From: Opitutales bacterium | GTDB taxonomy: Bacteria; Verrucomicrobiota; Verrucomicrobiia; Opitutales; Oceanipulchritudinaceae | Reading direction: 5' to 3' | Assembly (NCBI GenBank): GCA_020831485.1 | Contig: JAFIGG010000006.1 | Coordinates: 1 to 64,000 of the forward strand | Length of the DNA: 64,000 nt | Part shown: piece after piece, positions 9,988 through 17,872 of the stretch | Layout: each line of letters begins with the position of its first letter | How positions within the stretch are numbered: the first letter of the stretch is position 1 | Program-made: the position numbers and the translations under genes | The notes under the pieces: model-generated | The model's database searches: none | Seen by the model: the letters and a program-made list of their open reading frames with translations, nothing else | What the model was told of the DNA's origin: nothing

Positions 9988-11019
9988 ATGGCACTCCCAT
10001 GGTTCAGTGAAGGGCGTTTCCCCCTGTTTTTGGCACCGATGGCCGGTTTTACCGACAAGGCCTTTCGTCAGCTGTGCAAGGAGCAGGGAGCGGATGTAAT
10101 GGTGACGGAGTTTGTCATGGCCAACCGCTTCCTGGATGAGCGCTCACAGAACGATGCCTGGAAGACGGTTGATTTCACCCCGGAGCAGCGTCCGATGGGC
10201 GTGCAGATTTTTGGCAGCGATCCGGAAAAGATGGCGGAGGCGGCGCGGCGCATTGTCGACCGCTTGCAGCCGGATTTCATCGATTTGAATTACGGCTGCC
10301 CGGCGCAGAAGATTGTCGACAACTGTGCCGGCTCCTCGCTGCTGCGCGACTTGCCTCTGCTCGGTCGAGTGACGGCAAAAGTGGTGGAGCGGGTCGGCGA
10401 AGACTGTCCGGTCACTGCAAAAATGCGTATTGGCTGGGACGCGGAGAGCATTGTTGCGGATGAGGCCGCGAAGGTTCTGGAAGAGGCCGGGGTGCAGGCC
10501 CTCGCTGTGCATGGCCGTACCAAGGAGCAGGGCTACCGGGGGGATGCGAATTGGGACATCATTGAGGGCGTTGCTGAGGTGGTTTCTATCCCAGTGGTTG
10601 GCAATGGCAGCGCCGACAGCGTAGAGCGGATCCGTGCGATTCGTGAGCGCGGCAAGGTGGCCGGTATCATGATCGGCCGAGCTGCGCTCGGATATCCCTG
10701 GCTGTTCCGTGAATTCAAGGCAGCCCTCGAAGGCGGGCCCATTCCGCCGTCACCGGATTTAACCGAACGCATGGCGGTGATGTTGCGTTACTGTCGCGAG
10801 TTGAATGCCCACAAGCACGAGGACGGCCCCTGGGGATACCTGAATTGGATGCGTGCGCGGCTCAAGTCCTTCACCAAGATTATGCCCGGCTGCCGCAGTC
10901 TTCGGACGCGCATCGACAAGGTTGAAAGCTACGAGGAACTTGAAGCTTTGGCCGAAGCCTATCTGGCTGAACAGGCTGCAATCAAGGCGAGCGAAGACCT
11001 TGCCGAACAACGGCTCTAG
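9988..11019 (+). CDS. dus: tRNA-dihydrouridine synthase (DusB-like)
   Basis: 343 residues. FMN enzyme that reduces uridines in tRNA D-loops. LFLAPMAGFTDKAFRQLC is the N-terminal TIM-barrel signature. DLNYGCPAQK has the catalytic cysteine C104, followed by GSSLLRD. VTAKMRIGWD, AVHGRTKEQGYRG and PVVGNGSAD are the FMN/phosphate-binding blocks, and GIMIGRAALGYPWLF is the second phosphate site. The helical C-terminal domain (after about 245) binds tRNA. Which position it modifies is not certain; the overall pattern is nearest DusB. Stands alone, divergent from lipB and convergent with the PhyH gene. Confidence 0.92.
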   Translation: MALPWFSEGRFPLFLAPMAGFTDKAFRQLCKEQGADVMVTEFVMANRFLDERSQNDAWKTVDFTPEQRPMGVQIFGSDPEKMAEAARRIVDRLQPDFIDLNYGCPAQKIVDNCAGSSLLRDLPLLGRVTAKVVERVGEDCPVTAKMRIGWDAESIVADEAAKVLEEAGVQALAVHGRTKEQGYRGDANWDIIEGVAEVVSIPVVGNGSADSVERIRAIRERGKVAGIMIGRAALGYPWLFREFKAALEGGPIPPSPDLTERMAVMLRYCRELNAHKHEDGPWGYLNWMRARLKSFTKIMPGCRSLRTRIDKVESYEELEALAEAYLAEQAAIKASEDLAEQRL

Positions 11020-11037
11020 GATTTTGTCTGCGGGCCT

Positions 11038-11907
11038 TCAGCATTCCACGTTTTTCCCTTCGCTGCCGAAGGTGGCGAGGCGTTCGGATTCGGGGACGGC
11101 CTCGGTGTTTTCGGCGAAGTAGTGAAACTGCAGGGCTTTGCGCCTTTCGCCGGAGTAATTGCTTGGGGTGCCATGGGGTAGAAGTCCGTTGAAGAGCAGG
11201 ATTCCACCTGGCTTGAGCGGAACGGCGACGCAGGGCTTGCCCATTATTTCCGTGTCGCAGATTTGCCAGTCCCGGCGTTTGAAGTGAATAACCGGGCCTT
11301 GCTGGTGGCCACGCGGCTGTACGTGCATACAGCCGTTGGCGCGGGTGGCTTCGTCCAGCGCGATCCAGACGCCGACCACCTTCGTTTCCAGGGGGTAGTT
11401 GAAGTAGGCCTGGTCCTGGTGCCAGGGTTTCTCGCGTCCAATCTTCGGCGGTTTGATCAGGGCCATGTCCTGAAACATTCTCGGCTTGCTGCCAATGATG
11501 CGCTGGATAAGCGCGAGTAGATCCGGGTCTGTGGCGAGTTGTTGCAGTCGCTTCTCGTAGTCGACAAAAAACATCAGCTTGCGCACCGCATCCTGGCGTT
11601 CTTCCACGCTCAGACTGTCCAGATTTGCGGCGGCTTTGGCTTCGAAGGAGATGCTCTCAAAGTCCGGAACACGGCCCATGATCAAATCGAGCAAGCCGTT
11701 TTTGGCTGCTTCGACACGTTCCCGGTCGAAGGCGTTCTCGATCGCGAGATAACCTTCCTGTGTATAAAAATCCAAATGTTCGTCTGTGACCGATGAGAAT
11801 CCATCGACTTTTTCGGCGATGACCAAGGTTTCGTAGAGGAGCGGGTCATGGTCGCCGTTGCCATCGTCAATTCTCGGGATATGCGGCTGTGTTCGCTGTG
11901 AATTCAT
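11038..11907 (-). CDS. Phytanoyl-CoA dioxygenase (PhyH) family protein
   Basis: Fe(II)/2-oxoglutarate-dependent oxygenase fold. 289 residues from the ATG giving MNSQRTQPHIP; an in-frame ATG 72 bases further upstream would overlap the divergent AraC promoter, so I prefer the shorter form. FYTQEGYLAIENAFDRE is the N-terminal family block. The iron site is HQD (in KPWHQDQAYFNY) plus the distal His in LLPHGTPSN. An Arg-containing ERRKALQFHYF segment may bind 2-oxoglutarate. Substrate unknown; related proteins in this phylum are numerous and mostly unassigned. It is divergent from an AraC regulator, which may control it. Confidence 0.85.
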   Translation of the reverse strand: MNSQRTQPHIPRIDDGNGDHDPLLYETLVIAEKVDGFSSVTDEHLDFYTQEGYLAIENAFDRERVEAAKNGLLDLIMGRVPDFESISFEAKAAANLDSLSVEERQDAVRKLMFFVDYEKRLQQLATDPDLLALIQRIIGSKPRMFQDMALIKPPKIGREKPWHQDQAYFNYPLETKVVGVWIALDEATRANGCMHVQPRGHQQGPVIHFKRRDWQICDTEIMGKPCVAVPLKPGGILLFNGLLPHGTPSNYSGERRKALQFHYFAENTEAVPESERLATFGSEGKNVEC

Positions 11908-11954
11908 TCCCACATAGTAGCAGGCAGTGGCGTGAAATGGTATTGCCGGATGCT

Positions 11955-11968
11955 GTACATTTTTGTAC
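11955..11968. promoter_or_regulatory. Palindrome in the PhyH-AraC divergent promoter region
   Basis: GTACA-TTTT-TGTAC is a perfect 5-4-5 inverted repeat located in the 77-base space between the divergent starts at 11907 and 11985, 17 bases before the AraC ATG. A site for the adjacent AraC protein or another dimeric regulator is plausible. Both arms contain GTAC, which is itself palindromic, so chance occurrence in this A/T-rich gap is possible. Confidence 0.35.
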
Positions 11969-11984
11969 TTTTCCGACATTAATT

Positions 11985-12821
11985 ATGTTTATTGAAGATA
12001 TCAGCTATTCTTTGGGGCGCGCCGGACGCGTGCGCTGTGCGCCCGGTTGGTCCTGGGATGCCCGCATGGAGGACTTTGATTTGTGGTATGTATGGGCAGG
12101 CAATGGCCGAATGTGGTGGGACAATCAGTCGGTTGATTTGAGTGCGGGAACCTGCATGTGGCTGCGGCCGGGGCCTCGCTATTTGGCTGAACACGATCCA
12201 TCGCGCCCATTGGGTGTCACCTATATTCACTTTACTGCCAGAGATGGGGCAGGGGCTGAATTGAGTCCAGAGCGGGTGCCTGGCACCAGTTTTGAGGTGC
12301 AGGATCCGGCCTTCTTCACGGTATCGGCGGCAAAAGTGGTGCGCCTGATGCGGCAGGCGGAAATCGGTGGGGGCGAGGCTCAGGCGCGGGATTGCAGGAT
12401 CCGGGCGGAGCGTTTGTTTAGCTGTTTGATCGATGAATTGTTGAGTTTTTCCGACGGAGCCGAGCCGGGGCCCATTCGCCGCCACCGAGCCGGAATTGAG
12501 CAGCAGCTGGCGCGGATTTACGAGCAGCCTGCGGCGGTGCCGCCGGTGGCGGAGCTGGCGCGTGAGGCCGGCTTGTCGGCGGATCATTATGCACGGGTTT
12601 TTCGAGCGGTCAGTGGGCGCTCGCCACGGGCATTGATTCAGGTAGCGCGGCTTGATCGGGCCCGGCAATTAATGCGGGAATCGGCTCTGTCTTTGAGCGA
12701 GATTTCGGAGCAGACCGGCTACAGCGATGTTTTTCAGTTCTCGCGTCTGTTCAAGCGGCATACGGGCAAGGCTCCGTCGGTTTGGCGCCGGGAATGTGAC
12801 TCAGATAGAAGGACTACTTGA
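11985..12821 (+). CDS. AraC family transcriptional regulator
   Basis: 278 residues. The N-terminal half is a cupin-like sensor (FDLWYVWAGNGRMWWDN, GTCMWLRPGPRYLAEHD, YIHFTARD), the type that binds small molecules such as sugars. The C-terminal half has the two AraC helix-turn-helix units: VAELAREAGLSADHYARVFR and LSLSEISEQTGYSDVFQFSR, ending KRHTGKAPSVWRRE. The start at 11985 places the sensor at the usual N-terminal position. Divergently oriented to a PhyH dioxygenase; local control of that gene is an inference. Its stop overlaps the convergent ABC ATPase 3' end by 8 bases. Confidence 0.93.
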   Translation: MFIEDISYSLGRAGRVRCAPGWSWDARMEDFDLWYVWAGNGRMWWDNQSVDLSAGTCMWLRPGPRYLAEHDPSRPLGVTYIHFTARDGAGAELSPERVPGTSFEVQDPAFFTVSAAKVVRLMRQAEIGGGEAQARDCRIRAERLFSCLIDELLSFSDGAEPGPIRRHRAGIEQQLARIYEQPAAVPPVAELAREAGLSADHYARVFRAVSGRSPRALIQVARLDRARQLMRESALSLSEISEQTGYSDVFQFSRLFKRHTGKAPSVWRRECDSDRRTT

Positions 12822-13602
12822 ACGAATAGGCGCTGGAAACCAGCATGCGGGTGTAGGCTTGTTTTGGGGACTGGAGCAGCTCATCGCAGGGGTTTTGCTC
12901 GACCAGTTTGCCGTCGTGAAGGACGACGATGTCGCTGCAGACCTCTTTGACAACGGCGAGGTCGTGGCTGATGAAGAGGTAGGTGAGGCCGTGTTCCTTG
13001 CGCAGGCGGCGCAGCAATTTGAGGATTTCGGCCTGAATGGAAACGTCGAGGGCAGATACCGGTTCGTCGAGGATCAGGACCTTGGGTTTGAGCATGAGCG
13101 CCCGGGCGATGGCGATCCGCTGGGCCTGGCCGCCGGAGAATTCGTGTGGGTAGCGGTCGAGGTAGCTCTCTTCCAACTGGGCTTCCTCGATCACCGTTTC
13201 GAGCCGTTTTTGGCGCTCTTCGGAGTTGAGGTTCGACAGCGCCTCAAGTGGAGCCAGCAGGGATCTGCGGATCGTCCGACGCGGATTGAGCGAGCTGAGA
13301 GGGTCCTGGAAAACGAATTGGATGTCCCGCAGGTAAGCCTTGCGGTTTTTGCGCAGCCAGTCGTCGATGGCGCGTCCGCGGTAATTGAGAACGCCGGAGT
13401 CGCGGTTTTCAAGTCCGGCGATGATGCGCGCCAGGGTGGACTTTCCACTGCCTGATTCTCCGACTATTCCGAGCGAACAGCCCTCTGGGATTTCCAGATC
13501 GATTGCATCCAGCGCGATAGTTTTGCGGCCCGATTGGATCCCTAGCCAACCGCCACTGCTGAAGGTCTTGCGAAGGTCGCTGATTTCAAATAACGGATCC
13601 AT
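12814..13602 (-). CDS. Peptide-type ABC transporter ATP-binding protein (DppF/OppF-like)
   Basis: 262 residues. Walker A GESGSGKST at 48-56, Q-loop FVFQDPLSSLNPR, signature FSGGQAQRIAIARAL, Walker B LILDEPVSALD and switch His in LFISHDLAVV. The N-terminal insertion before the Walker A site (about 15-28) and the C-terminal DELLQSPKQAYTRMLVSS are typical of the OppF/DppF/YejF branch that energises oligopeptide or nickel importers. No permease, binding protein or partner ATPase lies next to it, so it is an orphan here and its partners must be elsewhere. 3' end overlaps the AraC gene's 3' end by 8 bases on the opposite strand. Confidence 0.9.
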   Translation of the reverse strand: MDPLFEISDLRKTFSSGGWLGIQSGRKTIALDAIDLEIPEGCSLGIVGESGSGKSTLARIIAGLENRDSGVLNYRGRAIDDWLRKNRKAYLRDIQFVFQDPLSSLNPRRTIRRSLLAPLEALSNLNSEERQKRLETVIEEAQLEESYLDRYPHEFSGGQAQRIAIARALMLKPKVLILDEPVSALDVSIQAEILKLLRRLRKEHGLTYLFISHDLAVVKEVCSDIVVLHDGKLVEQNPCDELLQSPKQAYTRMLVSSAYSFK

Positions 13603-13674
13603 ACGACGAGACTGCCGTCAAACCTGCCTTAAATCAAGTTGTTATCTGTTGCACGAGTCGGCCGGTGAAGACCC

Positions 13675-14640
13675 TCAGCCCTCGATGAATTCACCGATGT
13701 TGCGGTATTTTTGGTAGCGCCGTTCGAGCAGCTCTTCGGTCGAGAGTGTCTTTAATTCCGCCAGATTGCGGCTGAGCGCTTCCCTGAGCGTTTCGCAGGC
13801 TGCTTCGATGTCGCGGTGAGCACCGCCCAGCGGTTCTTCGAGAACCTCGTCGGCAATGCCCTGATCCTTGAGCTCACGCGCACCCAGCTTAAGCGCATTG
13901 GCTGCCTTTTCAGAGAAAGAACGGTCGCGCCAGAGGATGGCGGCACAGCCCTCCGGCGGAATGACGGAGTAGTAGGCATGTTGCTGAACCAGCAGGCGGT
14001 CGACGACCGCGATGCCGAGCGCGCCACCGCTGCCCCCTTCGCCGATGATGAGGCCAACGGATGGAACCTTGAGCAGGGCCATTTCACGCAGGTTGCGGGC
14101 GATCGCTTCGGAGACGTGGCGCTCCTCGGAGCCGATCCCGGCAAATGCGGCTTTGGTGTCGATGAAAGAGATAACAGGCAGGTTGAAGCGCTCCGCCAGT
14201 TGCATCAGGCGCAGTGCTTTGCGGTAGCCTTCCGGATGCGGCATGCCAAAGTTGCGGCGCAGGTTTTCCTTCACATCGCGGCCCTTCTGCTGGGCGATGA
14301 TCATGACTGGAGACCCTTCAAACCAAGCGGTTCCGCCGATCAGTGCCTGATCGTCCCCGTAGCAGCGGTCGCCGTGCAGCTCCTGGAAATCGGTAAAAAT
14401 CCGGCCGATGTAGTCGAGCGAATAGGGGCGTTTGGGATGCCGGGCCAGTTGCACCCGTTGCCATGCAGTGAGGTCGGAATAAATCTGGCGTTTGGTAGCT
14501 TCAAGGCGGGCTTCAATCGCCTCCATTTCTGCCGAAACATCAAAGTTCTGCTCCTTGGAAGTCGCGTACAGAGCTTCCAGCCGCTGCTGAAGGTCTCTCA
14601 ATGGCTTTTCAAATTCCAGTGTGAATTCCGCTTTTTCCAT
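13675..14640 (-). CDS. accA: Acetyl-CoA carboxylase carboxyltransferase subunit alpha
   Basis: 321 residues, the usual length. Forms the alpha2beta2 carboxyltransferase with AccD and transfers CO2 from biotin to acetyl-CoA, the committed step of fatty-acid synthesis. Visible blocks: QLARHPKRPYSLDYI, ELHGDRCYGDDQA, GGTAWFEGSPVMIIAQQKGR, FGMPHPEGYRKALRLM, SFIDTKAAFAGIGSEER and GEGGSGGALGI, all diagnostic of AccA. The N-terminal coiled coil (about 1-60) is present. A TTGACA hexamer lies about 40 bases upstream. accD is not in the window. Confidence 0.97.
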   Translation of the reverse strand: MEKAEFTLEFEKPLRDLQQRLEALYATSKEQNFDVSAEMEAIEARLEATKRQIYSDLTAWQRVQLARHPKRPYSLDYIGRIFTDFQELHGDRCYGDDQALIGGTAWFEGSPVMIIAQQKGRDVKENLRRNFGMPHPEGYRKALRLMQLAERFNLPVISFIDTKAAFAGIGSEERHVSEAIARNLREMALLKVPSVGLIIGEGGSGGALGIAVVDRLLVQQHAYYSVIPPEGCAAILWRDRSFSEKAANALKLGARELKDQGIADEVLEEPLGGAHRDIEAACETLREALSRNLAELKTLSTEELLERRYQKYRNIGEFIEG

Positions 14641-14656
14641 AATGTAAGGGATGCAG

Positions 14657-14685
14657 GTTTAGTGAAGCGCCGTGGCATCTGTCAA
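14657..14685 (-). promoter_or_regulatory. Candidate promoter of accA
   Basis: On the minus strand a perfect -35 hexamer TTGACA (14680-14685) is followed 17 bases later by CTAAAC, a poor -10. The start codon is 17 bases further. The -35 is convincing; the -10 is weak and could instead be read one or two bases earlier. Confidence 0.3.
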
Positions 14686-14713
14686 TGTTAGGTGACTGGG
14701 GCTGAACTGTCAG

Positions 14714-16510
14714 TTAGAAACCCCAGATCAATGGGATTACAGTAATTGAGACGACAAAGGACAGAAGATTCAGCGGAATGCCGACTTTCAGGAAGTCGCC
14801 GAAACGATAGCCCCCAATACCGTAGACGTAAGTGTTGGTTTGATATCCAATTGGTGTCGCAAAACTTGCGGAGGCGGCCATTGCGACTGCAACTAAAAAA
14901 GGCTTAGGATCGATCCCCAGTGTCTCAGCCAGTCCAATCGCTAGAATCGCCATCAAGACTGCAGCAGCATTGTTGGAGAGGATTTCGGTCAGGAAAGAAG
15001 TCAGTAGGTAGACCAGTGCCAGCAGCACCAGGGGCTTTAGCGGGTCTGCGACGAAATTGGAAACGATGAAGTCAATTTGGGTAGCCATAAGCCTGGAGGC
15101 TCCAGTTAGCTCCATTGCCGCACCCATTCCGAGCATACCAAATATGATGAACAGGATGTTCCACTGTATGGCTTTGTAGCCCTCCTTCGGGCTGACGCAG
15201 CCGGTGAGGAAAAGAAACACACAGGCGACGATTGCTGCCGCTTCGATACGATACAGTCCCAGCGCCGAGCCTCCGACAACGGCAGCAATAGCTGCGATCA
15301 CCAGAGGCAGACGCCCACGGCGGTCCTGGGCAGGAACAGGCGGGCGATCCAGCGTGATAATGTCGTTGCTGGATTGCAGGTTTGTGACTGCGTTTTCGGT
15401 GCCCAGGAGCAACAGTGTGTCGCCGAACTCCAACTCAATGGAGTCGATCTGGCTGCGAAGGTTGCGTCCCCGCCGGTGAATTGCCAATACGACCATGCGG
15501 AAGCGTTGGCGAAAATTGATTTCGGGAAGTGTTTTTCCGATAATACTCGATTGTGGACCAATCACCGCCTCGACTATGATGCCCTCACTGGAAGAAATCG
15601 CCTCAACCCCTTCACCCAGTTCGGAAGACAGGTCGATGCCGTGCAATGCCCGCGCCTGGGCCACGCCCTTGGGACGGGCCGCCATCACCAGACGATCGCC
15701 TCCGAGCAACTGAACACTCGCTATCTCGCCCCTGAGCGCGACGCCATCGCGAATGACTTCGAGAATGCGAAGTCCGCTTCTGGAGCTCAGGGCTTCTTTG
15801 ACTGTCTTATTGATTAGCGCCGAATTGTCGTGGACAAATGCTTCCAACAGGTATTCCCGGCGTTCATCCTCGGAGAGGATCGACGAGAGGGTTTCCCGGA
15901 CAGGCAGGAGTTTGGAGCCAAAGAGAACCAAATAAAGCATGCCAGCCACCAGAATAGGGATACCCACCCAAGCCAATTCGAACATGTGAAAGCTTTCGAG
16001 TCCCCGGTCCGAACCAACCGAGCTGACCAGAATGTTGGTGCTGGTCCCGATCAGTGTGCAGCTGCCGCCAAAAATAGATGCGTATGACAGAGGGATCAGG
16101 AGCTTGGAGGCGTGAATATCCATCCGCCGGGCCAGGCTCAGGACGATTGGCAGGAAGACCACAACCACCGGGGTGTTGTTTATAAATGCAGAGATCGTCG
16201 CGACCGGCAGCATAACGCAAAGGAGCAGGGGCGCATACGCCATCATTGGTAGCTTATTCAATTTCCCGGCGAGCATATCGATGGCGCCACAGCGTTCGAG
16301 AGCAGCGCTGATGATGAACATGGCGGCGACGGTTATCGGGGCCGGGTTGCTGAAGACTCTGAGGGCGTCATTGATAGGGAGGAGTCCTGTGACGAGCAGG
16401 ATCGCAAACAACGACATCGCCGTAAGGTCCGGCGGGATTTTCTCCATCGCAAAGCTTGCCAGCGTCGCTATGAGCAGGACAAAGATCAGAATGATTTGCC
16501 AGTCGAGCAT
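14714..16510 (-). CDS. SLC13-type permease with two RCK_C (TrkA-C) domains
   Basis: 598 residues. Hydrophobic segments at both ends (roughly 1-190 and 400-598) enclose a soluble central region with two RCK_C-like domains: the first around 205-290 (ALSSRSGLRILEVIRDGVAL, GDRLVMAARP), the second around 300-385 (SIIGKTLPEINFRQRFRMVV, LEFGDTLLLLG). This arrangement is typical of the SLC13/DASS-like family proteins of bacteria often annotated as citrate/dicarboxylate/sulfate carriers. ISAFINNTPVVVVFLPIV and ILSNNAAAVLMAIL are the two SNT-type motifs that bind substrate and Na+ in this family. Substrate cannot be assigned. Confidence 0.88.
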   Translation of the reverse strand: MLDWQIILIFVLLIATLASFAMEKIPPDLTAMSLFAILLVTGLLPINDALRVFSNPAPITVAAMFIISAALERCGAIDMLAGKLNKLPMMAYAPLLLCVMLPVATISAFINNTPVVVVFLPIVLSLARRMDIHASKLLIPLSYASIFGGSCTLIGTSTNILVSSVGSDRGLESFHMFELAWVGIPILVAGMLYLVLFGSKLLPVRETLSSILSEDERREYLLEAFVHDNSALINKTVKEALSSRSGLRILEVIRDGVALRGEIASVQLLGGDRLVMAARPKGVAQARALHGIDLSSELGEGVEAISSSEGIIVEAVIGPQSSIIGKTLPEINFRQRFRMVVLAIHRRGRNLRSQIDSIELEFGDTLLLLGTENAVTNLQSSNDIITLDRPPVPAQDRRGRLPLVIAAIAAVVGGSALGLYRIEAAAIVACVFLFLTGCVSPKEGYKAIQWNILFIIFGMLGMGAAMELTGASRLMATQIDFIVSNFVADPLKPLVLLALVYLLTSFLTEILSNNAAAVLMAILAIGLAETLGIDPKPFLVAVAMAASASFATPIGYQTNTYVYGIGGYRFGDFLKVGIPLNLLSFVVSITVIPLIWGF

Positions 16511-16629
16511 GTCTTTAGAGTTCGATGCGAAGGTAGAGGAACAGAGTCAAAGGGAGCATTTTCACTGGGCTCGCAGTTTTCAAATGCAGTTTCGCACGGC
16601 AAGAAAAATGGAGGTTTGTTGAGTTCGCG

Positions 16630-17751
16630 TTATGCCAGCGGCAGGTGCTCAACGATTTCCAGACCATATCCATCCAGCGCAATGTGCCGCCGGTGGGAGG
16701 AGGAAAGCAGGCGGATCTGTTTGAGACCTAGCTCGGTGAGAATCTGGGCCCCTAGACCATAGCTGCGGAAATCGCTGCTTGAGCTGACTTCCACCTCGCA
16801 CTGGGCAGGATCGCCCGGCACTTTGCTTTTGAGGTCGAGCCCACCGCAGGGACGGGTGATGTAGACGAAGACCCCGTGGCCGTCTTTGGCGATTCGCGCG
16901 AGGCCGGCGTCGAGTGAACTTTTGCCGGTGGGTTTCGGCATGAAATGAAAGACATCTGCCAGCACGTTTTCTGACTGCACGCGCACCAGCGTGGGCTGCG
17001 GTCCCAATTCACCCAGGGTCAGGGCGAAATGGATGCGATTGTCGAGGATGGAACGGAAGATATGTAGATCGAAGTGGCCCAGTTCGTTTTCGAGGCGCTG
17101 CTGGCCGACCTTTTCAACCAGCTTCTCCCGGCTGTGACGGTATTCGATCAGCTGTTTGATCGAAACCATTTTTAGCCCGTGAGTTTTGCGGAATTCTATC
17201 AATTCCGGCAAGCGCGCCATGGTGCCGTCTTCATTGAGGATTTCGCAGATGACACCGGTTGGTGGCAGGCCCGCAAGGGAGGCGAGGTCCACGGCTGCCT
17301 CGGTGTGGCCGGCGCGTTGAAGCACACCACCCGGCCGGGCGCGCAGTGGGAAGATGTGACCCGGCTGCACGAGCAGGTCGGCCGTGGACTGGGGGTTGGC
17401 GAGGAGTTGAATCGTGTGGCAGCGGTCGGCGGCGGAAATCCCGGTTGTAATGCCTTCCGCGGCGTCAACGCTGACAGTGAAATCGGTGCTGTGGGATTCG
17501 CGGTTGTTGGCCACCATTGGATTGATACCAAGGCGCTTAAGCTGCGGTTCGGTAGTGGGGACACAGATGAGGCCGCGTGCGTGGCGGATCATCATGTTTA
17601 TTTTTTCCGGTGTGGCGAGGGTTCCGGCCAAAACGAGATCGCCCTCGTTTTCCCGGTCCTCATCGTCAGTGACGATCACCAGTTCGCCCGCCGCTATGGC
17701 GTCGATCGCTTCGGGGATGGTGTCGAAAGTGTCCGCATCAGCTGGTAGCAT
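16630..17751 (-). CDS. ribB: 3,4-dihydroxy-2-butanone-4-phosphate synthase with degenerate GTP cyclohydrolase II-like domain
   Basis: 373 residues in the RibBA layout. The N-terminal DHBP synthase (about 1-205) is intact: VIVTDDEDRENEGDLV, GLICVPTTE, TGISAADRCHTI, GHIFPLRARPGGVLQRAGHTEAAVDL and GVICEILNEDGTMA hold the Mg2+/ribulose-5-phosphate residues. The C-terminal GCH II domain (about 215-373) keeps the fold signature (HFALTLGE, YGLGAQIL) but has lost the zinc cysteines of SEC and RCDCG: the equivalents are N262, K273 and T275. RQEGRNIGL has become RPCGGLDLK, and the NNP(R/K)K loop SSSHRR. It should therefore supply the riboflavin C4 precursor but not open GTP. No FMN riboswitch precedes it. 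Divergent from the TPR operon. Confidence 0.9.
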   Translation of the reverse strand: MLPADADTFDTIPEAIDAIAAGELVIVTDDEDRENEGDLVLAGTLATPEKINMMIRHARGLICVPTTEPQLKRLGINPMVANNRESHSTDFTVSVDAAEGITTGISAADRCHTIQLLANPQSTADLLVQPGHIFPLRARPGGVLQRAGHTEAAVDLASLAGLPPTGVICEILNEDGTMARLPELIEFRKTHGLKMVSIKQLIEYRHSREKLVEKVGQQRLENELGHFDLHIFRSILDNRIHFALTLGELGPQPTLVRVQSENVLADVFHFMPKPTGKSSLDAGLARIAKDGHGVFVYITRPCGGLDLKSKVPGDPAQCEVEVSSSSDFRSYGLGAQILTELGLKQIRLLSSSHRRHIALDGYGLEIVEHLPLA

Positions 17752-17872
17752 GGGGGCGTAGGCTGGCAGCCGGGTGGGTGATTGTCAAATAACCAGAACA
17801 TCTGAAATTCGGATAGAGACTTTCTCTTGCCTTGGCGCAGGTGTCGCGAAAGATGGGATGCTTTAAGCGTTG

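Noticed and set aside
17752-17872. FMN riboswitch upstream of ribB
   Set aside because: The 121-base gap has none of the conserved RFN-element blocks, so I see no riboswitch.
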